NCBI RefSeq assembly: GCF_028829235.1
Contig: NZ_JAIWJY010000001.1
Coordinates: 248,001 to 312,000 of the forward strand
Source: Tenacibaculum larymnensis
GTDB taxonomy: Bacteria; Bacteroidota; Bacteroidia; Flavobacteriales; Flavobacteriaceae
Length of the DNA stretch: 64,000 nt
Direction of reading: 5' to 3'
Shown: positions 34,515-46,603 of the stretch, piece after piece
Layout: every line of letters starts with the position of its first letter
How positions within the stretch are numbered: the first letter of the stretch is position 1
Notes under the pieces: model-generated
The model's input: only the letters and a program-made list of their open reading frames with translations
Database searches by the model: none
Told to the model about the DNA's origin: nothing
Made by a program: the position numbers and the translations under genes

Positions 34515-37500
34515 TATTTTAATATTTTAAATGTGTTTGCTTCATCTGTTCCTAGTTTTAGGATATAAATTCCTGATTTAAACTTATCGAAAGGAATAGA
34601 TAACTCATTACCCTGTTTGTTAACCTTGTCTTTTAATACAACTTTTCCTGTAACATCATAAACCATAACCTCAATAGTTGAGGCAGCATCGTTAGGAACT
34701 AATAAATCAATAGATTCTGAAACTGGATTTTTCTTAAGGAAAATATTGTCAATAACTGATTTAAATTTTCCTTCACATTCTTTAGCGGTTTTAACTTCTA
34801 AAACACCACTCCCTTGAACATTTATATCAAACGTTGAGTGATTAAATGTATCTATTAAGTTTCCGTTTAAATAAACGTTATAAGGAGCTGTACCCGATGT
34901 AACATTTATTGTATATCCTTTCGATGCATTATTTTTAGCAACTTTTAATGAAACTGTGCTTGTTTCTTTTATTTGAACTTCAAAACATTGCACATAATCA
35001 TCTCTATCATTCACCTTAACGCACACTTCATACACATCAGGTACTAGGTTTGAAAATGTTATTGACTCCGTTGTTAATTGTTCAGATACATCTGTTGAGG
35101 TTCCTTTTACGGTAACAGTATAACTTACAAAAGTTTGCTTAACGTTTACGGTAATTTTTCCGTCATTTTCATCAGCACAGGTTTCTGATGTAGTTTTGAT
35201 CGAAATATTATCAGCATTCTTGTAACTAGTATCACAAACATCTCCTACTCCATCTCCATTACCATCTGCTTGGTCAACATTTGCTGTTGTTAAACAATTG
35301 TCCACATCATCCATTACACCATCTCCATCAGTATCTTGACAAGCATCTCCTATTCCATTATTATCAACATCTGCCTGGTCTGAATTAGCTCTTGTTGGAC
35401 AATTATCATTAATATCTAAAACACCATCGTCATCAGTATCTTGACAAACATCTCCTATTCCATTATTATCAACATCTGCCTGGTCTGAATTTGCAGTATT
35501 TGGGCAATTATCAACCCCATTTAAAACCCCATCTCCATCTGCATCTCCATTAGGGTCTATCGTAAATTTTCCAGAGAAAATACCTCTACCATAAGTAGCA
35601 GCAAAAACAGTATTATCATCACGTAAATCTAAATCTAAAACAGGCACATTACTCATCCCATTATAAGACTGAGACCAATTAGGTGAAGCATCATTAAAGT
35701 TTTTCGTTTTCCAAACTCCTAAATCTGTTCCTATAATAACTTCATTAGAGCTTAATGGGTTTTGTAATATTGCTTTTACAGGAATATCAGGTAAGTCTCC
35801 TTCTTTGCTTACCCAATTAGTTCCTCCATCATTTGAGTACCAAATATTTTTTACCCCATAATTGTGCATGGTTACAAAAATTTGGTTTTCAGTTTCTCCA
35901 AATTCTATGTCTGATATTGAACCAACAAAGTCTTCACCAGTAATGTTAGACCAAATTCCTGTTCCTGATTCTGCTCCATCTATTCTAATTAACTTTCCAT
36001 TTTTTAAACCAATAAATAATTTACTACTGGTAGTAGTGTGCGGTGAAACTTTTAATGCAGAGGGGTCAGAGTCCATCAATGTATTAGCTAACAATGATTT
36101 TTCTACAAAACCGTCTGCTAATATATTTGAATATCTTCTAATTACTGAGCCAGAAGACGAAGAAGAATAGTTTGAATATAAAATATTAAGGTTAGAATCT
36201 AATTCTTCTTGATTAATAAAATCTCCGTTAACAGAATCTTCATTATTAATAGTAACCCACTTATTATTTCCATAGTTATAAAGTGAAATAGATTGATTGT
36301 AAACATAATTTGCTATAAAATATTTATCATTCCCATCTGTATCAAAAAAACTAGCAGCTCCATCACCTCCCGATGCTCTTATTGAGCTATTAATTCCTTC
36401 TGAAGCTTCTTCTACCAACTGAGTACCATTATCCTGTGCTCCAGCTAAGAAATACTCTTTTCCTCCAAAAGCTGACGTTGGAGCAGTTCCAACTGTGTAA
36501 AACTGGAGTGTATTATAATTATTATTTCTGGCATATATAGAAGTTCCTGAATTATCAGAAAAATAAACACCTCCATCATTACCAAAAACCATTCTATTTG
36601 AAGATGCAAATGCTATACCATGATGATCTGCATGAACTACTGAAACATTTAATGATGATAAAAGATTATTGTTTGACCATTTTGAAATTTGTTGCCAATT
36701 GTCTCCTCCATTAGTAGACTTAAATAAATCTATTCCTCCAACATATAGAGTATTTTCATCATTTGGATCTATCTTTATTAACAAATCATAAAAAGCTTGC
36801 CCTCTTGTAAAATCATTAGCTTCTATATCAGTATCTGTATCATTTGGTAATGCTGTTTCATTAACTGTAATAAAGCTGTCTATAGTTTTTAAAATCTTTA
36901 CTGGAGCTTCGGAATCATTAACTTCTACTAATACATATACCGTTCCTGCATTAAAAGGTGATAAAGCTATTTCCGTTCTAAGTCCATTTTCAATAGAATG
37001 AACTAAACTAAAATTCTCTCCATCAGTCGACTTTAAAATTGCTCCTCCTCCATCTCCAAAAGTAAAACTTCTTGTAGTACTTAAATAGATTGAGTTATCA
37101 GAGGCAATTTCTAAGTTATTTGGCTCATAAGGGTTTCCTCCTGATGTTTTTGGAAGGTTTATTTTGGTAAAATCCGTACCGTTGATTGATTTATAAACAC
37201 CAATACTATTCCCTCCTAATGAAATTCCTCCTGTATATCCAGCTTCTCCTGCTGCTATGTATACTTCAGAAACTCCAGAATTATTTCTTATTACAATATC
37301 ATTTATGTGCTGTATTCCTGGAACTATAGTAGAATTCGTAGCATCCTCTTTTAATTTTGTTAACGTTCCATTTACAGAACCTGTAGATAACTTCGTTATT
37401 ATAGCATCACCTATTTCTTGGTTTATCATTACTGCTGGAATAGTTACTGATTCTGCTCCATCACCTGCAGCCATGTTAAAAGGAATTGTGTCTTCATTAT

Positions 37501-38458
37501 TGACTATAATTACAGCTATCGCTCCTGCATCTTGAGCATTTTTTGCTTTTGCTGAAAAATTACAGGTTCCTCTTCTAATAACAGCTATTTTTCCATTTAA
37601 TTCTGATGTATTTGTAATAGTTTCACAACCGTCTTCAGTTGGAACTGTTCCATCATTAACTAAAATTAAATCTTTTGTAATAGGCGTTGTTATATCTCCA
37701 CCAAAGGCAGTTGTTAATACCGATATATAGTCTCCTCCTATTTCGACAGGTGAATTAATTGTTAGTTTAGAGTTTGTATCTAAAAAGCTTTTACCTGTAA
37801 CTCCTCCTAGAATTTTTGACCAGGAGTTTCCTCCATCTATTGATTTCCATAGGCCATCCCCATTAACATCTCCATTTACATATGACTCTCCGGTTCCTAC
37901 ATAAAAGATTTTTGAGTCATTTGGGTCTACAGCTATACATGATACTGCTAGGTTTTCTGGTATTCCCACACGAACCCATTCAGAAGTTAGATTTGATATG
38001 TTTGTGTTTTTCCACAAACCTCCACTAACTCCTCCTGCAAAAACAGTTTCATTCGTAGCATCATTTGGATCAAATAAAAGTGCTCGTGTTCTTCCTCCAA
38101 CATTATCCGGCCCTCTTTCTACCCAAGCATTATCGGAATCACCAGGTACTTTTCGTCCAATTCTTCTGTTATTTAATTCCTCTTGAAGTTTATAAACATT
38201 TTCTTTATGTGTTCTTCCTGTACTAGGGTTAATTTCACTTAAATATTTCTGTTCAAAATAAGCATTAGGAGGTAGCCCTTGTGCTTTTCTTTTCTTCTTA
38301 GGTAGGTTTCTCGTTTTTTGAAAAGGATGTTCTTGTAAGGTTTTTGCGTGCTGTTTTCTTAGTTTGTCAGTCTCTTTTTCACTATTAACTGAAATTTTAA
38401 AAATAACACTACATATAGCTATAATTAAAAAGCTAAAAAAAAGTATTTTTTTATTCAT
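34514..38458 (-). CDS. 1314-residue T9SS-secreted protein (propeller repeats, PA domain, TSP3 repeats)
   Basis: After an N-terminal signal/anchor ([14 protein letters not shown]) come VPS10/sialidase-type propeller repeats ([37 protein letters not shown]). A protease-associated (PA) domain is inserted at about 235-350 ([20 protein letters not shown]). Calcium-binding thrombospondin type 3 repeats follow (three DGV...DNCP...DVDNNGIGD units, about 985-1085). A T9SS type A sorting domain ends the protein ([22 protein letters not shown]). It is therefore exported through the outer membrane and probably attached to the surface. An adhesin or a substrate-binding role is inferred; no catalytic residues were identified. 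Confidence 0.85.
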   Translation of the reverse strand: MNKKILFFSFLIIAICSVIFKISVNSEKETDKLRKQHAKTLQEHPFQKTRNLPKKKRKAQGLPPNAYFEQKYLSEINPSTGRTHKENVYKLQEELNNRRIGRKVPGDSDNAWVERGPDNVGGRTRALLFDPNDATNETVFAGGVSGGLWKNTNISNLTSEWVRVGIPENLAVSCIAVDPNDSKIFYVGTGESYVNGDVNGDGLWKSIDGGNSWSKILGGVTGKSFLDTNSKLTINSPVEIGGDYISVLTTAFGGDITTPITKDLILVNDGTVPTEDGCETITNTSELNGKIAVIRRGTCNFSAKAKNAQDAGAIAVIIVNNEDTIPFNMAAGDGAESVTIPAVMINQEIGDAIITKLSTGSVNGTLTKLKEDATNSTIVPGIQHINDIVIRNNSGVSEVYIAAGEAGYTGGISLGGNSIGVYKSINGTDFTKINLPKTSGGNPYEPNNLEIASDNSIYLSTTRSFTFGDGGGAILKSTDGENFSLVHSIENGLRTEIALSPFNAGTVYVLVEVNDSEAPVKILKTIDSFITVNETALPNDTDTDIEANDFTRGQAFYDLLIKIDPNDENTLYVGGIDLFKSTNGGDNWQQISKWSNNNLLSSLNVSVVHADHHGIAFASSNRMVFGNDGGVYFSDNSGTSIYARNNNYNTLQFYTVGTAPTSAFGGKEYFLAGAQDNGTQLVEEASEGINSSIRASGGDGAASFFDTDGNDKYFIANYVYNQSISLYNYGNNKWVTINNEDSVNGDFINQEELDSNLNILYSNYSSSSSGSVIRRYSNILADGFVEKSLLANTLMDSDPSALKVSPHTTTSSKLFIGLKNGKLIRIDGAESGTGIWSNITGEDFVGSISDIEFGETENQIFVTMHNYGVKNIWYSNDGGTNWVSKEGDLPDIPVKAILQNPLSSNEVIIGTDLGVWKTKNFNDASPNWSQSYNGMSNVPVLDLDLRDDNTVFAATYGRGIFSGKFTIDPNGDADGDGVLNGVDNCPNTANSDQADVDNNGIGDVCQDTDDDGVLDINDNCPTRANSDQADVDNNGIGDACQDTDGDGVMDDVDNCLTTANVDQADGNGDGVGDVCDTSYKNADNISIKTTSETCADENDGKITVNVKQTFVSYTVTVKGTSTDVSEQLTTESITFSNLVPDVYEVCVKVNDRDDYVQCFEVQIKETSTVSLKVAKNNASKGYTINVTSGTAPYNVYLNGNLIDTFNHSTFDINVQGSGVLEVKTAKECEGKFKSVIDNIFLKKNPVSESIDLLVPNDAASTIEVMVYDVTGKVVLKDKVNKQGNELSIPFDKFKSGIYILKLGTDEANTFKILK

Positions 38459-38572
38459 AATAAAGTAGTTGATGAATACTATAACAGATAATTTCTATTT
38501 TACCCTAATTGTTTTAGCAATAATACACCAAACACCTCTTTTTTAAACAAAAAACCAACTATTTAACACTTT

Positions 38573-39913
38573 CTAACTAATATTTCCCATTATTTTTCTG
38601 TGTAAACGAATAGCATACCCATCAGATAAACCAGCCACATAGCTTGAAATTTGCATAATCCTATCATATAAACTCTCTTTTTCTTGTTGGTATTCTTGTG
38701 GAATTAAATTCAATACTAACTTATCATAATTAGATTGTCTACTATCAAACTTATTATTTAAAGCCGTTACAAAAACATCTAATAAATCTGCAATGATTTT
38801 ATATCCTGCAACTTCTTTTTCAACAACCTCTTTGCTTCTGTAAATTTTATCAACACTTATTTTAATAATATCATTAATCTGTGCTTCATATTTACACTTA
38901 TCTAACAATCCTTTATCAAATGTTCCGTTTAAAATAGCTTCTTCATTATCTAGAAAGATCGTCACTGCTTCATTAATTAATACCCCTATTGCTAAAGCAC
39001 GTAAGTAGCTTACACGATCTTTAGTGTGTTGTAATGAATGGTATTTTTTACTATCAATCGTATCTTTCACCAACTTAATCATATATTCTAGGGCATAATC
39101 TTCTTCAATTAAACCTAAATTGATTCCATCTTCAAAATCGATAATTGTATAACAAATATCATCTGCCGCTTCTACTAAATACGCTAACGGATGTCGGTAA
39201 TAAGAAATTCTTTCAGATTCTTTTTTTAATAAACCTAAATCTTCAGCTACATCTAAAAAAGCATCTTTTTCTGACTGAAAAAAGCCGTATTTCTTATCTA
39301 TTATATGATTGGTTGGTTTCTTTGGTAAACTCTCTTTAGGGTACTTTAAAAAAGCTCCTAGAGTTGCATACGATAAACGCAAGCCACCTTGAACTCCTTC
39401 TCTGTTTTCTGTAAGAATTTTAAACCCGTTGGCATTTCCTTCAAAATCTATTAAATCTTGATATTCCAAATCAGTTAATTGATCTTTATATTGAAGCCCT
39501 TTTCCTGTTTTAAAGTATTCTCCAATGGCTTTTTCTCCTGAATGTCCGAACGGCGGATTTCCTATATCATGCATTACAGATGCAGCAGCCACAATGGCAC
39601 CGAAATCATTAAAAGTATATCCTAATTCTTTTAAGTGTGGATGACGTTCTAACAGCTCCTTACCCACTCTACGTCCTAACGTACGTCCAACAACTGACAC
39701 TTCTAAACTATGTGTTAAGCGTGTATGGACAAAATCAGTTTTTGATAATGGAATTACCTGTGTTTTATCTTGTAAGCTACGAAAAGCTGACGAAAATATG
39801 ATTCTATCAAAATCTACCTCAAAACCTAAACGAGTTTCATCTTGTTTTGCACGTTCACGTTTTTGGATATCACCAAAACGTTTTAAAGAAAGGAGTTGTT
39901 CCCAGTTCATCAT
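38573..39913 (-). CDS. dgt: dGTP triphosphohydrolase
   Basis: A 446-residue HD-domain enzyme that converts dGTP to deoxyguanosine and triphosphate. Family signatures: FSSAFRSLQDKTQV, FVHTRLTHSLEVSVVGR, and the metal-binding VMHDIGNPPFGHSGE (His-Asp pair), with a later DICYTIIDFEDG. It lies next to nrdA (80 bp, terminator between), which groups dNTP-pool genes. The start may be either of two adjacent ATGs. Confidence 0.95.
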   Translation of the reverse strand: MMNWEQLLSLKRFGDIQKRERAKQDETRLGFEVDFDRIIFSSAFRSLQDKTQVIPLSKTDFVHTRLTHSLEVSVVGRTLGRRVGKELLERHPHLKELGYTFNDFGAIVAAASVMHDIGNPPFGHSGEKAIGEYFKTGKGLQYKDQLTDLEYQDLIDFEGNANGFKILTENREGVQGGLRLSYATLGAFLKYPKESLPKKPTNHIIDKKYGFFQSEKDAFLDVAEDLGLLKKESERISYYRHPLAYLVEAADDICYTIIDFEDGINLGLIEEDYALEYMIKLVKDTIDSKKYHSLQHTKDRVSYLRALAIGVLINEAVTIFLDNEEAILNGTFDKGLLDKCKYEAQINDIIKISVDKIYRSKEVVEKEVAGYKIIADLLDVFVTALNNKFDSRQSNYDKLVLNLIPQEYQQEKESLYDRIMQISSYVAGLSDGYAIRLHRKIMGNIS

Positions 39914-39943
39914 TATGAGTAAAAAATTTTTTCGAAAATACTA

Positions 39944-39972
39944 AAAAAGAGAAGCCTTTCGACTTCTCTTTA
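39944..39972 (-). terminator. Terminator after nrdA
   Basis: AAAGAGAAG / CTTCTCTTT hairpin with an 8-nt loop, 22 bp past the nrdA stop; T-rich tail on the minus strand. Confidence 0.7.
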
Positions 39973-39993
39973 TCACTTTTAATTTAATTCTAA

Positions 39994-42381
39994 TTAAGAT
40001 CCACACATTAAACAGTCATCTGGACCTTCTGCATTTTTAGAAGCTTCAACCATAGCCTTAAATTCTTCAGGACTCATTGGTTTGTCTTCTTCTTTCTTTT
40101 CTACATTCAACGTAAACTGCTTTGCATTTACAGCAGATTTTGTACGTAAATAATACATTCCTGTCTTTAATCCAGATTTCCATGCATAGAAATGCATTGA
40201 AGTTAACTTCGCAAAATCAGGATCTTGCATAAATAAGTTTAACGATTGAGATTGATCGATAAAATATCCTCTATGGCGTGCCATATCGATAATATCTTTC
40301 ATACTCATTTCCCAAACAGTTTTGTATAAATCTTTTAAGTTTTGTGGAATTGCTTCAATATGTTGAATTGATCCGTTTGCACGCATAATATCTTCCTTCA
40401 TATTATTATCCCATAAACCTAGCTCTACTAAATCTTCTAGTAAATGTTTGTTTACAACAATAAACTCTCCTGATAATACTCTACGTGTATAAATATTAGA
40501 AGTATATGGTTCAAAAGCTTCATTGTTTCCTAAGATTTGAGAAGTAGATGCTGTAGGCATTGGTGCTACTAACAAAGAGTTACGAACTCCATGTTTTTTT
40601 ACATCTTTACGTAACTTCGCCCAATCCCAACGACCACTTAATTCTTCATCTTTAATTCCCCACATATTGTGTTGGAACTCTCCTTGTGACATTGGAGATC
40701 CTTTGTAAGTTGAATAAGCTCCTTTAGTTTTAGCAACTTCCATTGATGAGGTTACAGAAGCAAAATATAAGGTTTCAAAAATTTCTTGGTTTAATTTCTT
40801 TGCTTCTTCAGAAGTAAACGGTAAACGTAACATGATAAAAGCATCTGCTAACCCTTGAATTCCTAATCCTACTGGACGGTGACGGAAATTCGAGTTTTCC
40901 GCTTCTTTTACTGGATAATAATTACGATCGATTACCGTATCTAAATTACGGATTACTTTTTTAGTTACTTTAAATAGCTTTTGATGATCAAAAAACTTAT
41001 TACCATTTTCATCTTCAGCAACAAACATTGGTATTGCTATTGATGCTAAGTTACATACCGCTACTTCATCTTCAGCAGTATATTCCATAATCTCAGTACA
41101 TAAGTTTGAAGAACGAATTGTTCCTAAATTCTTTTGATTTGATTTACGGTTTGCTGCATCTTTATATAACATGTACGGAGTACCTGTTTCTATTTGTGAT
41201 TCTAAGATTTTCTCCCATAAATCACGCGCTTTAATAGTTTTTCTCCCTTTTCCGGCAGCTTCATAACTTGTATACAAACGCTCAAACTCTTCACCATAAG
41301 TATCATATAAATGTGGACACTCATGCGGACACATTAACGTCCAGTCAGCATCTTCTTGTACGCGCTTCATGAATAAATCTGAAATCCACATAGCATAGAA
41401 CAAATCACGTGCACGCATTTCTTCTTTACCATGGTTTTTCTTTAAATCTAAGAAATCGTAAATATCAGCATGCCATGGTTCTAAATACATTGCAAATGAC
41501 CCTTTACGCTTTCCTCCTCCTTGATCTACATAACGAGCTGTATCGTTAAATACTCGTAACATAGGTACAATTCCATTTGATGTTCCGTTAGTACCTGCAA
41601 TATAACTTCCAGTAGCACGGATATTGTGAATAGATAAACCGATACCTCCAGCTGATTGTGAAATTTTAGCTGTTTGTTTTAAAGTATCATAAATTCCATC
41701 AATACTATCATCTTGCATTTGTAGTAAGAAACAAGACGACATTTGTGGTTTTGGCGTACCTGAATTAAATAACGTTGGCGTTGCATGGGTAAAATATTTT
41801 TTACTCATTAATTCGTATGTAGCAATTGCCTCGTCAATATCTTCTTTATGTATACCTATAGCAACACGCATTAACATTTGTTGCGGACGCTCAACAATGT
41901 TTCCGTTTAATTTTAATAAGTAAGAACGCTCTAATGTTTTAAAACCAAAATAATCGTAGTTAAAATCACGGCTATAGATAATTGTTGAATCTAATTTATC
42001 AGCATTATCCATGATAATTTTATACACATCATCTGCTAGTAAAGGAGCTTTATTTCCTGTACGTGGATTGATGTATTCGTATAAATCCGTCATTGTTTCC
42101 GAAAACGATTTCTTGGTGTTTTTATGTAAGTTAGATACGGCAATTCTAGCTGCTAATTTCGCATAATCAGGATGCGCAGTTGTCATTGTCGCAGCAATTT
42201 CAGCTGCTAAATTATCTAATTCAGAAGTAGTTACCCCATCATACAGTCCTTCAATAACACGCATTGCTACTTTTACTGGATCAACAATATTGTTTAATCC
42301 ATAACACATTTTTCTAACCCTTGCTGTGATTTTATCGAACATCACAGGCTCTTTTCTGCCGTCTCTTTTTACTACATACAT
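39994..42381 (-). CDS. nrdA: Ribonucleotide reductase, class I alpha subunit
   Basis: This 795-residue catalytic subunit makes deoxyribonucleotides. The N-terminal ATP cone is at about 1-90 ([18 protein letters not shown]). Active-site and allosteric motifs include [12 protein letters not shown], the SSNLCTEI catalytic Cys/Glu segment and the [12 protein letters not shown] loop. The extreme C-terminus CLMCGS carries the cysteine pair reduced by thioredoxin. It lies 172 bp downstream of nrdB on the same strand. Confidence 0.97.
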   Translation of the reverse strand: MYVVKRDGRKEPVMFDKITARVRKMCYGLNNIVDPVKVAMRVIEGLYDGVTTSELDNLAAEIAATMTTAHPDYAKLAARIAVSNLHKNTKKSFSETMTDLYEYINPRTGNKAPLLADDVYKIIMDNADKLDSTIIYSRDFNYDYFGFKTLERSYLLKLNGNIVERPQQMLMRVAIGIHKEDIDEAIATYELMSKKYFTHATPTLFNSGTPKPQMSSCFLLQMQDDSIDGIYDTLKQTAKISQSAGGIGLSIHNIRATGSYIAGTNGTSNGIVPMLRVFNDTARYVDQGGGKRKGSFAMYLEPWHADIYDFLDLKKNHGKEEMRARDLFYAMWISDLFMKRVQEDADWTLMCPHECPHLYDTYGEEFERLYTSYEAAGKGRKTIKARDLWEKILESQIETGTPYMLYKDAANRKSNQKNLGTIRSSNLCTEIMEYTAEDEVAVCNLASIAIPMFVAEDENGNKFFDHQKLFKVTKKVIRNLDTVIDRNYYPVKEAENSNFRHRPVGLGIQGLADAFIMLRLPFTSEEAKKLNQEIFETLYFASVTSSMEVAKTKGAYSTYKGSPMSQGEFQHNMWGIKDEELSGRWDWAKLRKDVKKHGVRNSLLVAPMPTASTSQILGNNEAFEPYTSNIYTRRVLSGEFIVVNKHLLEDLVELGLWDNNMKEDIMRANGSIQHIEAIPQNLKDLYKTVWEMSMKDIIDMARHRGYFIDQSQSLNLFMQDPDFAKLTSMHFYAWKSGLKTGMYYLRTKSAVNAKQFTLNVEKKEEDKPMSPEEFKAMVEASKNAEGPDDCLMCGS

Positions 42382-42479
42382 ATTGATATTGTTTTTTTGG
42401 TTAATAGCGTCGCCAAAACATAGTTGTTTATGACAACATGTAAAATGTTAATACTTGTTTGTTTCTTTTGAAACGATTA

Positions 42480-42512
42480 TAACGCTAAAGCACTGAAAAA
42501 AGTGCTCTAGCT
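42480..42512 (-). promoter_or_regulatory. Hairpin in nrdB-nrdA gap
   Basis: Stem AGCACT / AGTGCT extended by GCTA / TAGC with one bulge, in the 172-bp gap. It is not followed by a long T run on the minus strand. Possible processing or attenuation element. Confidence 0.35.
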
Positions 42513-42553
42513 GAGTAATACTGCATGTAGGGGAAATAGCAGCTTATTGGTTC

Positions 42554-43525
42554 CTAAAAATCTGCATCAAAGCTGATGCTTCCTGTACCACCTGATTTTA
42601 CTCCAGCTTTTTGGTACTCTGATACTCTTTTTTCAAAGAAGTTAGTTTTCCCTTCCAAAGAAATCATTTCCATGAAGTCAAATGGATTGGTAGACTCATA
42701 CTCTTTTTCACATCCGAATTCTAAAAGTAGCCTATCGGTAACATACTCTAAATATTGCGTCATTAACGTTGCATTCATACCTATTAAACTAACAGGTAGA
42801 GACTCGGTAATAAACTCTCTTTCAATATCTAAAGCTGAGATAATAATATTTCTTATTCTTTCTTTCGGCACTTTATTTACTAAGTGATTGTTGTGTAAGT
42901 GTACAGCAAAATCACAGTGCATACCCTCATCACGAGAGATTAACTCATTTGAGAATGTTAATCCAGGTAATAACCCACGTTTCTTTAACCAGAAAATTGA
43001 GCAAAAAGATCCTGAGAAGAAAATTCCTTCAACTGCGGCAAAAGCGATTAAACGCTCAGCAAACGAATCAGATTCGATCCATTTTAAAGCCCAATCTGCC
43101 TTCTTTTTAATTGCTGGAAAAACTTCAATTGCTTTGAATAATCTATCTTTCTCTTCTTCATCCTTAATATACGTATCAATTAATAATGAATACGTTTCAG
43201 AATGAATATTCTCCATCATGATTTGGAAACCATAAAAGAATTTTGCTTCCGAATATTGAACTTCGTTTACAAAGTTTTCTGCTAAATTTTCATTTACAAT
43301 TCCATCAGATGCGGCAAAAAATGCTAAAACATGCTTAATAAAGTAACGCTCATCGTCTGTTAGTTTAGAATTCCAGTCTGTTAAGTCTGAATGTAAATCA
43401 ATTTCTTCAGCAGTCCAAAAACAAGCTTGTTGCTTTTTATACCATTCCCATAAGTCATTATGTTGAATTGGAAAAATTACAAATCTGTCTTTATTTTCTT
43501 GTAAAATTGGTTCAATCGATGCCAT
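42554..43525 (-). CDS. nrdB: Ribonucleotide reductase, class I beta subunit
   Basis: The 323-residue radical-generating subunit. Metal-ligand segments are present: [28 protein letters not shown] and [16 protein letters not shown]. It pairs with nrdA downstream. The type of metal centre cannot be read reliably from sequence alone. No nrdI or nrdH gene is adjacent, which fits a thioredoxin-dependent class Ia-like enzyme. Confidence 0.95.
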   Translation of the reverse strand: MASIEPILQENKDRFVIFPIQHNDLWEWYKKQQACFWTAEEIDLHSDLTDWNSKLTDDERYFIKHVLAFFAASDGIVNENLAENFVNEVQYSEAKFFYGFQIMMENIHSETYSLLIDTYIKDEEEKDRLFKAIEVFPAIKKKADWALKWIESDSFAERLIAFAAVEGIFFSGSFCSIFWLKKRGLLPGLTFSNELISRDEGMHCDFAVHLHNNHLVNKVPKERIRNIIISALDIEREFITESLPVSLIGMNATLMTQYLEYVTDRLLLEFGCEKEYESTNPFDFMEMISLEGKTNFFEKRVSEYQKAGVKSGGTGSISFDADF

Positions 43526-43830
43526 GCTTTTTAAGCTCTTTTTAGTGTGTTATTTTTATTCCCTGAGTATAGAAACAAAGATTGGAAAATTTGCTAAATT
43601 CTGAAAGCTATACTTATTCACAAATCCCTTGAAGTTTTTAACAAATTACTTTTTCTTCTTCAATTTACAACATTTTTGAGTTTTTACAAAAACTTATAAA
43701 TCAATACTTTAAAATTAAAAAAAACGCTTGATAAGTGATACTCACTGAGTTTCTTATTTTGTGTTTCAACATAAAAAAAGTGACACAAAATGTGTCACTT
43801 TTTAAACCTTAATTTTCTTGTTTTTTTTGG
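43526..43830. other. 305-bp gap between nrdB and trxA
   Basis: Contains the likely nrdB promoter on the minus strand (CAATCTTTG context near 43580, one mismatch to TAnnTTTG). Near the trxA end a strong hairpin AAAAAGTGACACA / TGTGTCACTTTTT lies at 43775-43803. No gene of reasonable length is apparent. Confidence 0.5.
43773..43804 (-). terminator. Terminator after trxA
   Basis: AAAAAGTGACACA / TGTGTCACTTTTT hairpin with a 3-nt loop, 27 bp past the thioredoxin stop. Confidence 0.85.
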
Positions 43831-44190
43831 TTATTTCGTAACCTTTAAAACGTCTTCAATTATCTGTTCAATTTGTTTTTTTGGCAATGCTCCATGAGCC
43901 ATTTGAGGATCATCGTTAGCAGGACAAAATAACATAGAAGGGATACTTCTTATTCCAAAAGCAGCTGCTAATTCTTGTTCTGCTTCTGTATCTATTTTAT
44001 AAATATTAATTTTTCCATCATACTCTGTACTTAGTTCTTCCAAAACTGGAGCAAGTGCTTTACATGGTCCACACCAATCAGCATAAAAATCAATTATTAC
44101 AGGTAAATCTCCTTCAAATTTCCATTCTTTATTTTCTTCATAGTTAAAAACCTTTTTAAAAAAAGCTTCTTTGTTTAAATTTTCAGTCAT
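43831..44190 (-). CDS. trxA: Thioredoxin
   Basis: A 119-residue thioredoxin with the active-site FYADWCGPCKALAPVLE and the cis-proline in GIRSIPSMLF. It reduces protein disulfides, including those of ribonucleotide reductase encoded nearby. The first 25 residues extend the usual domain. It is divergent from the prolyl oligopeptidase gene. Confidence 0.93.
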   Translation of the reverse strand: MTENLNKEAFFKKVFNYEENKEWKFEGDLPVIIDFYADWCGPCKALAPVLEELSTEYDGKINIYKIDTEAEQELAAAFGIRSIPSMLFCPANDDPQMAHGALPKKQIEQIIEDVLKVTK

Positions 44191-44278
44191 GCTTATTATA
44201 TTATAATTATGTAAAGGTAGTCGTTTTTATTTCAATAGATTTACAAGGGCCTTTTTGTTAAAGTCATCTTAAAATAAA

Positions 44279-44307
44279 TTGCTGTGAATGTTTTTCTTCT
44301 AACTTTG
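44279..44307 (+). promoter_or_regulatory. Promoter of prolyl oligopeptidase gene
   Basis: TTG (44279-44281), 18 bp, TAACTTTG (44300-44307), 25 bp before the ATG. Confidence 0.65.
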
Positions 44308-44332
44308 GTCTAATTAACCAATTTTTTTAATC

Positions 44333-46492
44333 ATGAAAAAAATCCTTCTTCCCATTATTTGTGCAGGAACTATTTTAGTTTCTTGTAAAGAAGAAAAGCA
44401 ACCTAAAAACAATATTAGTGTGAGTTATCCAGAAACAACTAAAAAACCTGTTGTAGATGAATATTTTGGAACTAAAGTAACCGATAACTATCGTTGGTTA
44501 GAAGACGATAGAAGTACTGAAACTGAAGCTTGGGTAAAAGCTGAAAACGAAGTTACTTTCGATTACTTAGACAAAATTCCATATCGTGAACAATTAAAAA
44601 ATCGTTTATCTGAGTTATGGAACTACGAAAAAGTAGGAACTCCATTTAAAGAAGGTGATTATACTTATTTTTATAAAAACAACGGGTTACAAAATCAATA
44701 TGTTTTATATAGAAAGGATAAAGATGGTAAAGAAGAGGTTTTCTTAGATCCTAATACGTTTGCTGAAGATGGAACTACATCATTAGGCTCGGTAAGTTTT
44801 ACCAAAGATGGAAAAACTGTAGCCTACTCAATTTCAGAAGGAGGAAGTGATTGGAGAAAGGTTATTATAATGGATGCAGAAACTAAGGAGATTAAAGAAG
44901 ATACTTTAGTTGATGTAAAATTCTCTGGAATTGCTTGGAGAGGAAACGAAGGTTTTTACTATTCTAGTTACGACAAACCTAAAGGAAGTGAGTTATCTGC
45001 AAAAACAGATCAACATAAATTATATTTCCACAAATTAGGAACTCCTCAAAGTTCTGATGAAGTTATTTTTGGAGCTACTCCAGAAGAAAAACACCGTTAT
45101 GTTGGTGGATATTTAACAGAGGATAACAAATACCTATTTGTATCTGCTTCAACCTCAACTTCAGGAAACAAGTTATTTATTAAGGATTTAACAGATCCTA
45201 ATAGCAAACTAACACCTATCATTAACAATTTTGATAGCGACACTGGTGTTATTGATAGTAAAGGAAGTAAGTTATACTTAGTAACTAACTTAAATGCACC
45301 TAACAAGAAAATTGTTACTGTAGATGCTGCAAACCCAACGCCAGAAAACTGGGTAGATTTTATTCCTGAAACTGAAAATGTATTATCTCCATCAACAGGG
45401 TCTGGATATTTCTTTGCAAAGTATATGGTAGATGCAGTTTCTAAAGTATTACAATATGATTTTGATGGAAAATTAATCCGTGAAGTAAAATTACCAGGTG
45501 TAGGTTCTGCAGGTGGTTTTGGAGGAAAAACTGATGCAAAAGAATTATATTTCTCTTTTACCAACTACAATACTCCAAGTTCTTCATACAAGTTCAATCC
45601 AGAAGATGGAACTTACGAATTATACTGGAAACCTGCTATTTCATTCAATGCAGATGACTATGAAAGTAAGCAAGTATTTTATACTTCAAAAGACGGAACA
45701 AAAGTTCCTATGATTATTACCTATAAAAAAGGATTAGAGTTAAATGGTAAAAACCCTACTATTTTATATGGTTATGGTGGATTCAATGTAAGCTTAACTC
45801 CTAGTTTTAGTATTGCTAACGCTGTTTGGATGGAACAAGGTGGTGTATACGCTGTACCTAACTTACGTGGTGGTGGAGAGTATGGTAAAAAATGGCACGA
45901 TGCAGGTACGCAATTAAAAAAGCAAAATGTATTTGATGATTTTATTGCTGCTGCTGAATACTTAATCAAAGAAAACTATACTTCATCTGATTACTTAGCT
46001 ATTAGAGGAGGATCTAACGGAGGTTTGTTGGTAGGTGCCACTATGACTCAACGTCCTGATTTAATGAAGGTAGCTTTACCTGCAGTTGGAGTATTAGACA
46101 TGTTACGTTACCACACCTTTACAGCAGGAGCAGGTTGGGCATATGACTATGGGACTTCTGAGCAGAGTAAAGAAATGTTTGAATACTTAAAAGGATATTC
46201 ACCTGTACATAATGTAAAAGAAGGTACTCAGTACCCTGCAACTATGGTAACAACAGGAGATCATGACGATCGTGTTGTACCAGCTCATAGTTTTAAGTTT
46301 GCTGCTGAATTACAGGAAAAACAACAAGGGAACAATCCTGTTTTGATTAGAATTGAAACAAATGCTGGTCACGGGGCAGGAACTCCTGTAGCAAAAACTA
46401 TTGAGCAGTATGCTGATATTTTTGGTTTTACTTTATTTAACATGGGATTTGAAACATTACCAAATGCTCCAAAATCTAAAATAAAAAGTTAA
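44333..46492 (+). CDS. Prolyl oligopeptidase, lipoprotein form
   Basis: A 719-residue S9A serine peptidase that cleaves short peptides after proline. An N-terminal lipoprotein signal ([12 protein letters not shown], Cys about 18) places it in the envelope. The beta-propeller gate covers about residues 100-430. The alpha/beta catalytic domain shows Ser in [12 protein letters not shown], Asp in [12 protein letters not shown] and His in [10 protein letters not shown] hairpin terminator follows the stop. Confidence 0.95.
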   Translation: MKKILLPIICAGTILVSCKEEKQPKNNISVSYPETTKKPVVDEYFGTKVTDNYRWLEDDRSTETEAWVKAENEVTFDYLDKIPYREQLKNRLSELWNYEKVGTPFKEGDYTYFYKNNGLQNQYVLYRKDKDGKEEVFLDPNTFAEDGTTSLGSVSFTKDGKTVAYSISEGGSDWRKVIIMDAETKEIKEDTLVDVKFSGIAWRGNEGFYYSSYDKPKGSELSAKTDQHKLYFHKLGTPQSSDEVIFGATPEEKHRYVGGYLTEDNKYLFVSASTSTSGNKLFIKDLTDPNSKLTPIINNFDSDTGVIDSKGSKLYLVTNLNAPNKKIVTVDAANPTPENWVDFIPETENVLSPSTGSGYFFAKYMVDAVSKVLQYDFDGKLIREVKLPGVGSAGGFGGKTDAKELYFSFTNYNTPSSSYKFNPEDGTYELYWKPAISFNADDYESKQVFYTSKDGTKVPMIITYKKGLELNGKNPTILYGYGGFNVSLTPSFSIANAVWMEQGGVYAVPNLRGGGEYGKKWHDAGTQLKKQNVFDDFIAAAEYLIKENYTSSDYLAIRGGSNGGLLVGATMTQRPDLMKVALPAVGVLDMLRYHTFTAGAGWAYDYGTSEQSKEMFEYLKGYSPVHNVKEGTQYPATMVTTGDHDDRVVPAHSFKFAAELQEKQQGNNPVLIRIETNAGHGAGTPVAKTIEQYADIFGFTLFNMGFETLPNAPKSKIKS

Positions 46493-46537
46493 AAACTGTA
46501 ACATTTTTATAAAAACAGACTCTTATTAGAGTAAATT

Positions 46538-46568
46538 TACTACCTCGGGACAAAATCTCGAGGTAGTT
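46538..46568 (+). terminator. Terminator after prolyl oligopeptidase gene
   Basis: ACTACCTCG / CGAGGTAGT stem with a T-rich tail; between the two peptidase genes. Confidence 0.7.
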
Positions 46569-46603
46569 TGTTAAAATTAAAACTCATTCAAAAAACATTA
46601 AAA

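Noticed and set aside
42382-42553. Cobalamin or other riboswitch before nrdA
   Set aside because: Only one simple hairpin is visible; conserved riboswitch core elements are absent.
46568-46603. Longer start of the M13 peptidase
   Set aside because: Starts with TTG and would place extra charged residues ahead of a normal lipoprotein signal.
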